From Pseudoips prasinana (Eukaryota > Arthropoda > Insecta > Lepidoptera > Nolidae), in assembly GCA_951640165.1 (NCBI GenBank), contig OX621265.1, positions 15,823,001-15,887,000 on the forward strand: a stretch of DNA of 64,000 nt. The letters run 5' to 3'. The stretch's first letter is position 1. Each line of letters opens with the position of its first letter. Below the pieces are notes generated by a model. The model was not told the origin of the DNA and did no database searches. It saw only the letters and a list, made by a program, of their open reading frames with translations. Position numbers and translations under genes: made by a program. Positions 55,901 to 64,000 of this stretch are shown in pieces.

Positions 55901-58900
55901 TTGATGACCTTTTCATCCATGGTTTCCACCAGGTCTATCAGCTTGTCTCCAGGGAGTGGACTCTCGTAGAACTTCTCATCTATTTTGGTTTGCGGGCAAT
56001 TGCTGGAACATAAAAGAAAATCTTAATATTAATAAGTGAAGCCAAAACTTGGTGCCTCTTTTTACGAAAATTACGCGGACGGAGGATTTTGTAATTTGGA
56101 ACATTTAAAGTTCATATAGAAGACGCAGCAAGCTAATTATGATTTTTATTATAATTTTTATAATTTCTATTTAGTATAATAATCATTACACATTCTACCA
56201 TGCTTTTGGCACTGACAAACTCAGAAGAGATGACAAAGGTCATTGGGCAACTAAGTATGGAACCTATACCCACGGCCTACAGAAAAAAATAGGTAGTATG
56301 TTTAGATAAACGTCTCTAGTTTACGAATATATATGTCGCATTAACGCAGACAACGGGAAAAAAACATAAATCTAAAAAATAAAAATACAATAATAAGGTA
56401 AGGATAGTAAACATGATTTTAAAAATAAAATAAGTAAAATAAAACAAGTATAGAAGAGTTTTTAAGTTTTATTCGACATGATCAATGTCTACAGGAATAA
56501 TTGTATCGTCTAAAAACGCCGCAGGCGCATCAATTTGATATTGATGTCGGGCCCAAGACAAAAAATATACTATGCTGGCTATATGCGCGCAGCATCCAAT
56601 AGTGCCGCAACCGTGGATACAAGAGCAGCAGTAATCTTCGATACTATCTCTGCCCTGTCTTGTTGGGTTCACCAATATGTAAGTATAGTATGTTTTGCTC
56701 CTGACATGTCGCGACTGTATTTTTCCCCGTATTAATATTTTGTGGTTAACCAATTCACGGTGCCGGTATAGTTCAACAATATACAGACCATTTGGTCGCA
56801 AGTGTTCGTGAACGTATGATCTAGCGATCCTTAAATGGTAGGTGCCCAACGTAAATAGTATCAAATCTTCAAAAGTTAGGCGTGGGAAGTTATCCAAAGC
56901 TGCATTACTTGTATAGCAGATTTGAACATCACTAACTCTTATAGTGCGCAAACGTTTATTTTGTTTATTTATTTAACAGAATGCTTCACTGGAATTGTTT
57001 TATCAATACATTTACTACCTATTTTTTATTTATCTTTAACATTTTAATCCCATGGTTTAAAAAAAAATAACTATCTAAATTTTAATGTAGGTTAATACTT
57101 AACAATTTAAAACTAATTTGGTTTTTGTAGGAAAACTATCGTTAACTGGGTCAGATTTCGCCCAATGACCTTTAGTGTCAAAACTGAGAATAGAAGCAAT
57201 ATTATCCAATAATAATAAGTAATAATATCCTGGGACATTATTTTACACACGGCCATCTGATACCATACTAAGCAGAGTTTGTACTCTGGAAACCAGATAA
57301 CTGATATACTACATATACGAGTACTACTATTCTTTAGTAAATACATACTTACATAGATCACCAGCCATGACCCGCGGTTTCACCCGCGTTAAACTTTATA
57401 AATTATAGCCTATGTGTTAATCCAGGGTGTCAGCTAACTCAATACCAAATTTTATTAAAATCGCACCAGCCGTTTAGACGTGAAGAACCAACAAACATAC
57501 ACACGCACACAGTCACACACTCACAAACTTTCGCCTTTATAATATTAGTGTGATTACGCCCAGACTCCGGACAAACAGACATGTTCATACACAAAAATAT
57601 TCGTCCTGGTTGGGAATCGAATCCACGACCTCCGGCGTGAAAAGCAAGCATCTGCCAACCACGCCAACAGGCCCGTGTTTAATGTCAATCAATCTTTGAC
57701 AATAAAACCATAATGGTCGAATTTCGATCAAGTGACGACTACATGTAAATTTTTTTACTAGCGCAATTTACACTTGGCAAACAGCAGGGTTCAAGCCGTC
57801 TGTCAATTTAGATTACAAACTTAGTAACCCGAGGGCAGTCCCTTTGGGGTCCAAACTAAGCTCAAGACGGTTATTCCTGTGGAAATGCAATAACGGGTCT
57901 TATTTTAGGGCCGTTTTGTACAACTTTCGCCCACGTTATTATGTGCAGACAAGCCTAGAGATGCAGCAGAAACAAAATATTAAGTTTTTATTTTAGTATA
58001 AAGGAATGTCTTCCGTAAGGTGGATGTATTCACCCAGTCGGGTTGCTCTTTGAGCGAATGAACGCTGTGCCCTGCCTCACTTAACACACCTCTATAGTTT
58101 AGTTATACTTCATTTCTCAATACTGTCTCCGCTCTTCACGCTGTAAACGAGAGTAAGGCCATTTGGGCCTAGGTGCTTCTCGGTAATTCCTCCCAGATGC
58201 CATTTGCCCGGAGGTAAGTTGTCTACTTGTATAAGGGTAGTATTTAAACGAGTGACTGTAAATTAAAGTTTTAAGTGACAAAATTAATGAATTTACGTTA
58301 TAGTATTACTAAGTGAGCGACTGACTGCGAGTGACGAGAAATCAACAGAACAGCAACTAACAAATATTAATTTGAGTTACTTAAGATACAAAATGAGAAG
58401 CTTTATAATATTTGAGCGACCTAATATTTCTTCGCTTTGACTAATCAGAGAGATCAGAGGCTTGTGCGACGGACTTCAAGCGCTATTGTGTTTGTTTAGA
58501 TTTGCATTGTATGTCTCCTGAAAAATTCAAAAACCTCCAAAAAAATGGGATTTTTGATAACTTTCCACCAATCTTCACTAACAATAGTGTCTAGCTTGAT
58601 GGTCACAGTTTTAACCTAACCTAACCCAAATAACTTCCGGAAAACTCGTCTCTATCCTAATATGGAAGTTGCCCTCTCTATATTTCTAGTCGCTCAATTA
58701 GTAATTTAGTCGCACGGCTAGAATTTTGATATCTGAAATGGATTAATTATAACCCAGTTTTTGTAAGCTCGTTCTGGATTTTATTATTAATCAATATTTG
58801 TTGTTAGTTTAGATAATTATTCGCTTACTCAAATTCATGCCGCTCAAGTTATTAAAACAGAATCTCAACATCAGGCGTTAAGTATTTTTGTATTCGATTG

Positions 58901-61900
58901 TTTTATTATTCCCCCTTGTATAAGTACTATTCGTCCCTTTTCAAATTCCTTTTCTCTTTTCAGCCATTTAGGTCTTTGCTGCAAGCGTGATAAATATTCG
59001 TTCTGTCATCGTTTCCAGAAATCTCTCTGGAGCTTCTGTACGTGTTACCATATATAATCGCTATTTATACTTCTTGGATAACGCATTGGAAAAACGTTCG
59101 ATATACCACGAATTTCTCGTCACGCAGGAATCGTACCATCAACCACTTATAAAACGATCGATCGTCGTCTACAGACTATAAAAGAGTTCACTAGATTCAG
59201 TAGTATTGACATCAATCAATCAATCAATCACTAATTCATTAGTGAGTCGAACCATCATCCAATTACGACACCGGCATAGCGATCTGTCGCATGAAGTAAT
59301 AGTTTAACTAAAAGAAACATTCTATGAATATTGATCTACACATGGCGTGCAGTTACGAAAACCTTTCTTTTTACCCGACTGTGGAACAGGAGGGTTATGT
59401 TTTTGACAGTCTGTCCTCCCGACTGAATGTCGGCCACGGCGGCCAGTCTCAATAGAGACTTGCCAATTGCGCAGGACATATTATAGTGCACAAGTGTGTG
59501 CGCAAATACAGGGGCACTTTCTATTCCATTACTCTCATGATCCGATGGGACGACTAGCGACCCGACCGGAAAGAGGTCAGGTACAGGACCGACGGCTTTA
59601 CGTGCTCTCCGAGACACAAGGGTGTAATACCGCCAACTACCAGACTTCGGGCTGATACTGAGAAATTTCTTTTTACGGAAAAATCCCAAAATCACTTTAC
59701 GGCCCAATCCGGGATTTGAAACCAGGATCTCATTATCCGCGACTGAACACGCTACCGCTAGACCAACGTGGCAGTCATTTGACAGTCTGTATTAGATCAT
59801 CATCATCCTCATCACATAGGCATCCAACAAAGGCTTCTATAACGTTATCAAATTATTACGGCCCGATCCGAGATTTGAAACCAGGATCTCATTATTCGCG
59901 ATTGAACACGCTACCGCTAGACCAACGTGGCAGTCATTTGACAGTCTGTATTAGATCATCATCATCCTCATCACATAGGCATCCAACAAAGGCTTCTATA
60001 ACGTTATCAAATTATTACGGCCCGATCCGAGATTTGAAACCAGGATCTCATTATTCGCGATTGAACACGCTACCGCTAGACCAACGTGGCAGTCATTTGA
60101 CAGTCTGTATTAGATCATCATCATCATCCTCATCACACAGGCATCCAACAAAGGCTTCTATAACGTTATCAAATGATTTTATTTTATTTTATTTTATTAG
60201 GGAAGCTAACAGCTACATACAATTGGTTACAAATTTTGGTAAGTAAATGCCAATAACAAGCTTCCACAACTAGTTAACTAAATGGATGCATCTCCGATCT
60301 ACTTAATTAATTACAGTAATGACAATTCTACAAATGGTTTTAAAAGATTGAGCCAATAATGTATAAATCTATGTATAGCACATACATAGATTTATACATT
60401 ATAGAATAGAATAGATAACGTTATAGAAGCCTTTGTTGGATGTGACTGAGACGGTGACTACGGCAAATCCCTCCATTTGGAGGGATTTGCCGTAGTCACC
60501 GCACTTAGCACGTGAGTTGACCGCAGTTAGGTGGCAGCTAGTACCTGCCTAGGAATAGGGTGAATCCTGTTATTCTCTCAGAGCCGAAAACCACACGGCT
60601 GTCTTTATGAGGAGATCTAATTAAGTTAGTTTTTTCATATGTACTTTATTAGATTTGTCTGTAAATGTCTTGTATGTCTATTCTCGAATAAACGTATTTT
60701 CTTTCATTCTTTCTAAATTAGTAGACATAAAGAAAGGTTTGATTCTATTCGCTCAATTTCATATTGCGATGGGATGGATGCATCCGGACGCGGGTAGCGC
60801 AAGAACGGCAATTGTGGAGATCTTGGGGGAGGCCTTCGTCCAGCAGTGGCCATCTTCCGGCTGGTATGTTTGCTTAGAATACGGATTTTTTTGTAATATA
60901 AAAAGGTAGATTTTTGATCTGGAATTATATTAGAGTGGTAGAGCACAGCGTTAATTTGATCAAAGAGCAGCTCGATTGGGGAAGTACCATATTTTGGTGT
61001 CCAGGTACTATAAAGTTCTAACTGCGAGCTGTACACTAATTGTCCGTGAGTTATTTTACGTGGTTCCATCATAAAACCAGCGCTGCAACTGTTAATGTTG
61101 CAGCTAGTGCTGAGATGGGACCAATTCGGACTCGCACAGATAACAATTAAGGACTTCTGTTTGTGTACCTTTATATATATTACTAGCGGCCCGGTACCTA
61201 CGTGCTTCGCTACGTAAAAGGCATAGTAATAAAAAATGTTTATTAAGTTCATTTATTCAAACAAAAAATATTTTAAATTCCTAGCTAGTAAAAACTACGC
61301 TTTTACAATTTTTCAAGACTCTTTTAAAATGTTATCTACGTACAAACCTCCCCTGGACTTCCACGAAAAATTCAAGACCAAAATTAGCCAAATCGGTAAA
61401 GGCGTTGTTGAGTTATAACATTACAACGAAAAGTGGCATTGATTTTTATATATATAGATTATTATTATCTGTGTCAGTTTACTGAATAAATGTATTTTCT
61501 TTCTTTCTTTCTTTAATAATAACTTTAATCAAAAAACAATATGCGTTGCACCACATAGGACATCATTATATAGAATATCATTATATAAAAATGTTTTAGG
61601 TATGTCTTCAAAAATATATAACAACATACCAGTTGCTACAAGAAGCCTGTATTGTATTAAATCATTTCAAAAGAGTTTGTTTAAATTCCTTATAGACAAG
61701 TGTTATTACTCGATTACTGAGTTTAAGCAGAAGGTACTGGCTTAATGATTAGACCATTATATATTATACATACATATATTGACAGTTTAAATTAAGTTAT
61801 TATAATTGATAATTGTGTTTAACATATTTGACATTTTCTATTATATACTAGCTGTGCCCCGCAGTTTTACCCGCGTTAAATTTTATAAATTATCATAGCT

Positions 61901-62500
61901 CCTCCCCCGTAGGTGATAGCGTGATAATATGTAGCCTATATGTTGACCCGACCTCAGCTTAGTATTATGCATGCAAAATTTGAAGTAAATCCATGCAGTA
62001 CTTTTTGAGTTTAGCCCGGACATAGATACAGACAAACAGACACACAGACAAAAATTCTAAAAACTATATTTTTGGCTTCGATGTCGATTGTAGATCACGC
62101 CTCAATTATCCTTTTAAAAAAAAATTTAATGTACAGTTTTGACTTTCCTACGATTTTATTATATGTATAGATTATTTAGTTTAAGCTTAAATTATTTTGT
62201 ACGCCTTCTATTGGCAAAACATGGCGTATATATTCTATTTATTATCACCTATTGTACTCCGGAGCTCATCGGGTGGGGGGATCCCGCAACGAATTTAATC
62301 AGAAAGAAAAAAAGGGGGAGTTAGAAAATAAATATATCTACATACCTGTAAGCAGTGGAGACGTGAACGAAGGCTTTCAGCTTGGTGCAGCCTCGCGCCA
62401 GACGCAGCATCTCCCTTGTCCCCCTGACGTTAATACCCACGGCGGTCTTCAGCGGCTCATCGAACCGTACCGTGGCAGCACCATGGAATATTATTTCTAC
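43578..62500 (-). CDS. Fatty acyl-CoA reductase gene, seven exons in window (5' partial)
   Basis: Fatty acyl-CoA reductases use NADPH to turn acyl-CoA into fatty alcohol for waxes or, in moths, pheromones. Exons in coding order: 62500-62346, 56002-55886, 55032-54923, 53619-53558, 45933-45714, 44634-44454, 43929-43578. All junction phases match, giving 1197 nt, 398 codons plus TAA. Visible family marks are [28 protein letters not shown] (across a junction), the catalytic Y-x3-K as [35 protein letters not shown] and the C-terminal [12 protein letters not shown] hydrophobic C terminus may anchor it in the ER membrane. The usual N-terminal 100-130 residues with the NADPH glycine motif lie past 64000. 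No broken residue was seen. Substrate cannot be told from sequence alone. Confidence 0.93.
44155..44335 (+). mobile_element. SINE fragment in a reductase intron
   Basis: From the B-box region (gtgggttcgatttctagcc-like) to gcttagtttgggattag. 5'-truncated. Confidence 0.6.
44454..44634 (-). CDS. Reductase exon, start of the C-terminal domain
   Basis: It codes [19 protein letters not shown] to [15 protein letters not shown] and ends AT before gtaagt. The hydrophobic stretch is typical of the FAR C-terminal (sterile) domain. Confidence 0.9.
45075..45389 (+). pseudogene. LINE C-terminal fragment
   Basis: It reads [17 protein letters not shown] then TIYRFCQ and CWCGPLMRC, the same end region as 38-607. 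It lies antisense to the reductase gene inside its intron. Just upstream, 44930-45060 contains the GAAACGTCGGG foldback motif. Confidence 0.55.
45714..45933 (-). CDS. Reductase exon ([14 protein letters not shown] segment)
   Basis: It opens after cgttttccag and codes [19 protein letters not shown], then [17 protein letters not shown], to NPLTW plus one G before gtaagc. The exon is separated from the previous one by a 7.6-kb intron filled with LINEs. Confidence 0.92.
45985..46185 (+). repeat. LINE 3' end
   Basis: It holds gcgtgggcaggccccctacg, gcgcaagaccagcaattgtg and agcagtggacgtctttggg, then a gatgatg tail. Overlapping ORFs on both strands come from it. Confidence 0.6.
46190..47480. repeat. 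Repeat-rich intron segment
   Basis: 46540-46660 is an inverted LINE tail (accagatccaatgcccccca). 46985-47225 is a copy of the 17928-18170 repeat. 47269-47480 is a MITE related to 37527-37765. In 46200-46530 nothing is recognised. Confidence 0.5.
47480..47985 (+). pseudogene. LINE polymerase C-terminal remnant
   Basis: The frame reads [20 protein letters not shown], then [12 protein letters not shown], and near the end [18 protein letters not shown], typical of CR1 or Jockey-like C termini. It has stop codons. Confidence 0.6.
49683..52551 (-). mobile_element. RTE-like LINE with a long intact endonuclease/RT ORF
   Basis: A 9-bp repeat AACTATCTA flanks it (near 49674-49682 and 52560). The 3' end carries (TACA)n. 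It reads to 52551 without a stop, but the N-terminal part of the endonuclease is missing, so the copy is 5'-truncated. It is the source type of the tails at 16688-16812 and 40415-40512. Confidence 0.8.
49705..52521 (-). CDS. Endonuclease/reverse transcriptase ORF of the RTE-like LINE (938 aa)
   Basis: Residues about 80-180 keep the back half of an APE-type endonuclease (LGDFNGWVG near 82, [11 protein letters not shown] near 150, [10 protein letters not shown]). RT motifs are [11 protein letters not shown] near 558, [18 protein letters not shown] near 620 and [11 protein letters not shown] near 660, with the YADD aspartates present. The C-terminal part has RWFGHLERM and RGRPRRTF. The lack of any stop over 938 codons points to a recent insertion. 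It has no host role. Confidence 0.85.
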   Translation of the reverse strand: MGLILSTSMSECVTEFECVNARVMWLRMKVGMTRIFLVGVYAPVDMGAVVIQREQEERKAFWETLRDVLRLSQYNERVIMLGDFNGWVGVKRDGFERVLGQFGDESENENGYSLLEICLEWGLCVTNTMFEHKRIHTFTRERKNVRKSMIDFVIVDERLRKNILDTRVYRGTAIHTDHFLVMSRISGLFKGWRHRIPETKSVLERIKVEELQEEEVADEYKSKLVEKFEGSEDIREVEELWKVVKEGVVSVAGEVCGVIKRRRGRKMKNIWWDKSVQKVVCEKKKAWLDWLATRANERMHKATNEDIERAWNDYRKMKGIVKDVVNEKKNEQKDNFDRRLSKDFQTNIKFFWKSVRSVRGITQTSELKSIRDQDGNIVKGEECVLKRWKEYFESLYERGVTESERSSLSIDKNKCKDDIGMDEIVKAIKGMKSGKSPGYDRITSEMLKAGHGVIASQLCSLFNLCYTTGQVPSDWCKAVIVPLYKGKGSRQDCKNYRGISLLSVVGKLYAKVLVERVVKETDAKIWDAQAGFRKGMGCTDQVFSLRSIVEKFLGKNQKVYCAFVDLEKAYDRVLRSELWSVLSMYGLNDNLVQALKSLYRDSRACVRINGSYTEWFSIQKGVRQGCVASPWLFNLFMDSCLKDLKESECGVRMNELLIKCLLYADDQVLLASSADELQVMVTNMHEAFERKGMKMNVGKTKVMVFERDEYTTTCDIVIGGEKVEQVNEFVYLGTLFTRDGKYEKDIVRRVNAGNRVNGALHAFMSSRQVSKKARLAVHDGVLVPTLMYGSESWVWQKKNESKINAVEMRALRSMCGVTLRDRIRNTDVRERCGVKEDVVTKIEKGMLRWFGHLERMNERRLTKEVYLACVNGTTGRGRPRRTFSDQIGDVLKKGQVKSTLNRRACMKNIMSVIEAKEVCKDRDKWKSVVSAYPSGKQA
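52715..53240 (+). repeat. LINE 3' tail
   Basis: The reference-quality copy of the tail seen at 25780-26570, 29345-29895 and 55265-55670: cagacaaccgatcgagc, gtttcgccggagcgtctcaa, tttacaagcgcttttttaaa. Confidence 0.6.
53558..53619 (-). CDS. Reductase exon ([14 protein letters not shown] segment)
   Basis: TA completes Val, then [20 protein letters not shown] and the donor gtaagt. It is 62 nt long and ends in phase 0. Confidence 0.92.
53675..53800 (-). repeat. tRNA-like element in a hairpin
   Basis: The minus strand gives a tRNA-like fold with A box (tggcggagcggttaac) and B box (gggttcgattccc). The ends gaattgtataaattt and aaatttatacaaccc are inverse, so it is part of a mobile repeat and not a tRNA gene. 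Confidence 0.5.
54280..54805. repeat. Head-to-head pair of CTAGCTGTGCCC repeats
   Basis: 54280-54478 is inverted and 54487-54805 is direct. They meet at a central agctagt/actagct-like junction and form a large palindrome within the reductase intron. Confidence 0.65.
54923..55032 (-). CDS. Reductase exon with the YxxxK catalytic motif
   Basis: It codes [18 protein letters not shown], so the catalytic Tyr and Lys are both present, then [11 protein letters not shown]. It ends with one G before gtaaat. Confidence 0.92.
55140..55870 (+). pseudogene. LINE polymerase relic split by a LINE tail
   Basis: It reads [19 protein letters not shown] then [10 protein letters not shown], and after the insertion (55268-55670) [28 protein letters not shown]. 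It is antisense to the reductase exons on both sides. Confidence 0.6.
55886..56002 (-). CDS. Reductase exon ([15 protein letters not shown] segment)
   Basis: The first base completes Ser with the previous AG. It codes [14 protein letters not shown] onward and ends ITP plus GG before gtgagt. 38 full codons. Confidence 0.9.
56030..57200 (-). mobile_element. DNA transposon relic with a SWIM-domain ORF
   Basis: Both ends match the short relative at 11480-11760 (aaaacttggtgcctcttttt at the left, gtgtcaaaactgagaa at the right). The ORF at 56469-56951 lies inside. Confidence 0.6.
56469..56951 (-). CDS. SWIM zinc-finger ORF of a transposon (160 aa)
   Basis: The C-terminal half has the SWIM pattern: YILVNP, then CCSC and, after a short loop, CAH ([20 protein letters not shown]), followed by [11 protein letters not shown] and [12 protein letters not shown] fingers bind DNA or protein and are common in insect transposon proteins. 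The N-terminal part ([11 protein letters not shown]) is short, so the protein is a fragment of a larger transposase-like product. Confidence 0.65.
   Translation of the reverse strand: MRTIRVSDVQICYTSNAALDNFPRLTFEDLILFTLGTYHLRIARSYVHEHLRPNGLYIVELYRHRELVNHKILIRGKIQSRHVRSKTYYTYILVNPTRQGRDSIEDYCCSCIHGCGTIGCCAHIASIVYFLSWARHQYQIDAPAAFLDDTIIPVDIDHVE
57210..57690 (-). mobile_element. tRNA-derived SINE, inverted, with a nested repeat
   Basis: SINE parts at 57215-57360 and 57548-57675 (inverse B box gggaatcgaatccacgacc) are separated by a repeat with acccgcggtttcacccgcg and ctttcgcctttataatatta. Confidence 0.65.
57700..59340. other. Intronic segment without a recognised gene
   Basis: It holds repeat scraps (57705-57760 like 12105-12160; 58005-58085 inverse of 12960-13040). 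A 64-codon frame at 58987 resembles nothing I know. No splice-linked exon of the reductase was found. Confidence 0.4.
59400..60176 (-). mobile_element. tRNA-derived SINE with its head amplified in tandem
   Basis: The SINE body is at 59400-59775. The segment from ggcccgatcc to the end of the tRNA-like head plus catccaacaaaggcttc text repeats at 59701, 59860 and 60019, about 159 bp apart. The 176-codon ORF across it is a product of the repeat. Confidence 0.75.
60361..60500. repeat. Two short perfect palindromes
   Basis: 60361-60405 is tataaatctatgta then inverse. 60456-60499 is gactacggcaaatccctcc followed directly by its inverse with almost no loop. Confidence 0.7.
60765..60875 (+). repeat. 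LINE 3' end fragment
   Basis: It holds gcgcaagaacggcaattgtgg and gtccagcagtggccatctt. Same family as 17025-17310. Confidence 0.55.
61185..62170 (+). repeat. Dispersed repeats in a reductase intron
   Basis: 61190-61455 starts tactagcggcccggtacc and ends at tatatatatagatt. 61850-62170 is a CTAGCTGTGCCC copy. In between is AT-rich sequence with no gene. Confidence 0.55.
62346..62500 (-). CDS. Reductase exon (HGAATVRF segment)
   Basis: It follows tattattttcag and ends TAC AG before gtatgt. It codes [13 protein letters not shown], the central Rossmann part, through FVHVSTAY. The phase is 0 in and 2 out. Confidence 0.9.
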
Positions 62501-62547
62501 CTGAAAATAATACAATATTATAAAAACAAAAGAAATTATTACAGGGT

Positions 62548-62805
62548 AGTGTTTTACGGTCTCCATAGCCTAGTTGGTAGTGCTCCTGCCTACGAAGCTG
62601 GTGGTCCTGGGTTCGAATCCCGGTAAGTGCAAATATTTGTGTGATGAACACGATTATTTGTGAATAAATGAATTTTATTTATTTATTATTATTTGTTTCT
62701 GAGTCATGGATGTTTTCTATGTATATAAGTATTTATCTATCTATATAAGTATGTATATCGTCGCCTGCTAGGCTAGGATGATCTGTGTGACATTGTCCTC
62801 AGATA
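62548..62805 (+). mobile_element. tRNA-derived SINE with a small insertion
   Basis: Head tagcctagttggtagtgc, B box gggttcgaatcccgg. An AT-rich insert at about 62658-62695 interrupts it. It lies 48 bp upstream of a reductase exon acceptor (minus strand). Confidence 0.75.
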
Positions 62806-62809
62806 TAGA

Positions 62810-63680
62810 TGAGCGTTTCTCAAAAAAATTGTACCATTTCTCAGAAATTATGCTGAAATTAAAATATTGAAATATACTTGATTTCTTTATTTTAGGCTAT
62901 GGGTAAATACCTAAAGATTAGTAATATAAGGTTTGTTTTGAGATTTAAAACGTAAATAAATAGCAAAATCCATAAAAACAGACCCAAGGTAGAGAAAAAT
63001 TCTTATTTGGTTACCTTCATTCGTTTACGTAAATTTAATGTAGAAACCAATTATCGGAATATTTATTGAATTAAATGTGATAATAAAACAACATTCTACT
63101 TGTTTTTCAGTCAATCACTCTATATTAATATGCAAATCTTAAATTAAAGGCGGTATTATTTCCTTTACGTTACTATTCGGCCACAACTCTTGTTTAACTT
63201 TACATTATTGACCCTACTTTTTTTTGTATTAAACTTGTGTACATATACATAATGCAAAAACTAACCATATATTTTAGTTTTTATCAAAAAAACGTATTTA
63301 TGTTAAAAATATATAAATAAAGAATAGAAATATGCGTCTGCTTTTATGGGACAGTAACAAAAATAGAAATCTGGAAACAAAATAGGATTTCTTAAGCCTA
63401 GACTTCACAGTTGTGCAAATAATTATATTGGACTTAAATATATTGATAGAGGAACCTCTGTCAGGAAACATTTATATTTCGTAATAATCTAATAATAATA
63501 AACACCGACCGATTAGACAGTTCAAAGGTTTTTAAAAATTCTAGGACTATACATAGTTGGCGTGAATATTACTCTCAATCAATCTCTATACATACATTAT
63601 ATTTATAAATGTTTATAATATTTTTTTCATTCATTTTCTATAATAATAATCTCTATATTAGTTTTCTTAACTTAATTAGT
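62810..63680. other. AT-rich sequence with nothing recognised
   Basis: No ORF, repeat family or splice-linked exon was found. It belongs to the 5' intron of the reductase gene. Confidence 0.5.
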
Positions 63681-63821
63681 TTAACGTTTTTTGGAGGTGT
63701 ATTTTGAGTTTATTCTTTCTAAGTTCTTTTTCCTCTGCTCTTCAATCTTTTCAGGGGTTTCTTGTAATCTTTCCCAGTACCGCCTCATTTTTTCAGCCAG
63801 GGTTAGTCTTACATTTACCAT
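63681..63821 (-). CDS. Small basic ORF (46 aa), transposon-like
   Basis: It starts MVNVRLTLAEKMRRYWERL, continues EEQRKKNLERINSKY and ends SKKR before TAA. It resembles the charged helical N-terminal segments found in several insect transposon-associated proteins. It could also be an exon of a longer gene, as ggtaaat-type donor text is weak. Confidence 0.4.
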   Translation of the reverse strand: MVNVRLTLAEKMRRYWERLQETPEKIEEQRKKNLERINSKYTSKKR

Positions 63822-64000
63822 GCAAAATGACGATATAATAAATGACGATATAATATTTAATTTTATTAAAACTGATATAATTACATCGCCATAATTATAC
63901 TCAAAATCAGGCAGTCAATACTCCGCCTAACAATTTCCTATTTTGTTATTCACTTTTCCATTTATACGTTACCACTCAAGAGTAACAAAAAAAGAGGTAA

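Noticed and set aside
59716..60246. 176-codon ORF on the + strand
   Set aside because: Its three repeated blocks are simply the translated 159-bp tandem SINE segment on the wrong strand.
62520..64000. First exon of the reductase with the NADPH glycine motif
   Set aside because: No matching frame with a suitable donor was found here. The 46-codon ORF at 63681-63821 is unrelated to the family.

Overview
The window is nuclear DNA of an insect, almost certainly a moth or butterfly (Lepidoptera). It is AT-rich, gene-sparse, split by introns and full of insect-type mobile elements: tRNA-derived SINEs, 5'-truncated LINEs of several clades, foldback elements and MITEs. One host gene is a fatty acyl-CoA reductase, a family greatly expanded in Lepidoptera. 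There is no sign of a bacterial, organellar or viral origin. The assignment to Lepidoptera rests on recognising repeat families and gene types by eye.

Region 1 (about 1-28.9 kb, + strand) holds the main discovery: a gene cut into extremely small exons. I find 26 candidate exons of only 3, 6 or 9 nt, each between a polypyrimidine-AG acceptor and a GTAAGT-like donor. They are followed by a 72-nt exon (26601-26672), a 3-nt exon (27761-27763) that is one of the 26, and a terminal exon (28802-28927) ending in a stop. All introns are phase 0. The chosen exons are open in phase 0, while both other phases meet stops inside exons. Joined, they give about 118 codons that end in a cysteine-rich tail. 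The 5' end lies beyond the window or is hidden in the repeats at 1-1880. The introns are packed with LINEs, SINEs, foldback elements, two DNA transposons with small ORFs, and two tandem arrays of inverted-repeat units.

Region 2 (31.6-34.7 kb, - strand) is a two-exon gene for a predicted type I membrane protein of 649 residues with a Cys-containing ectodomain, one membrane span and a long polar tail. I do not recognise its family. From 34.8 to 40.2 kb there are nested repeats, including a foldback element that carries three further insertions and sits inside a LINE relic, and one lone candidate terminal exon on the + strand (40225-40293).

Region 3 (43.6-62.5 kb, - strand) is a fatty acyl-CoA reductase gene. 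Seven exons join in frame to 398 codons plus a stop. The N-terminal exon or exons with the NADPH-binding glycine motif lie beyond the right edge. One intron holds a decayed LINE that was split by a later insertion of an RTE-like LINE with an uninterrupted 938-codon ORF. Another intron holds a DNA transposon with a SWIM zinc-finger ORF.

No rRNA, functional tRNA, CRISPR or operon structure is seen. Coordinates of dispersed repeats are approximate because they were set by eye from copies within the window.
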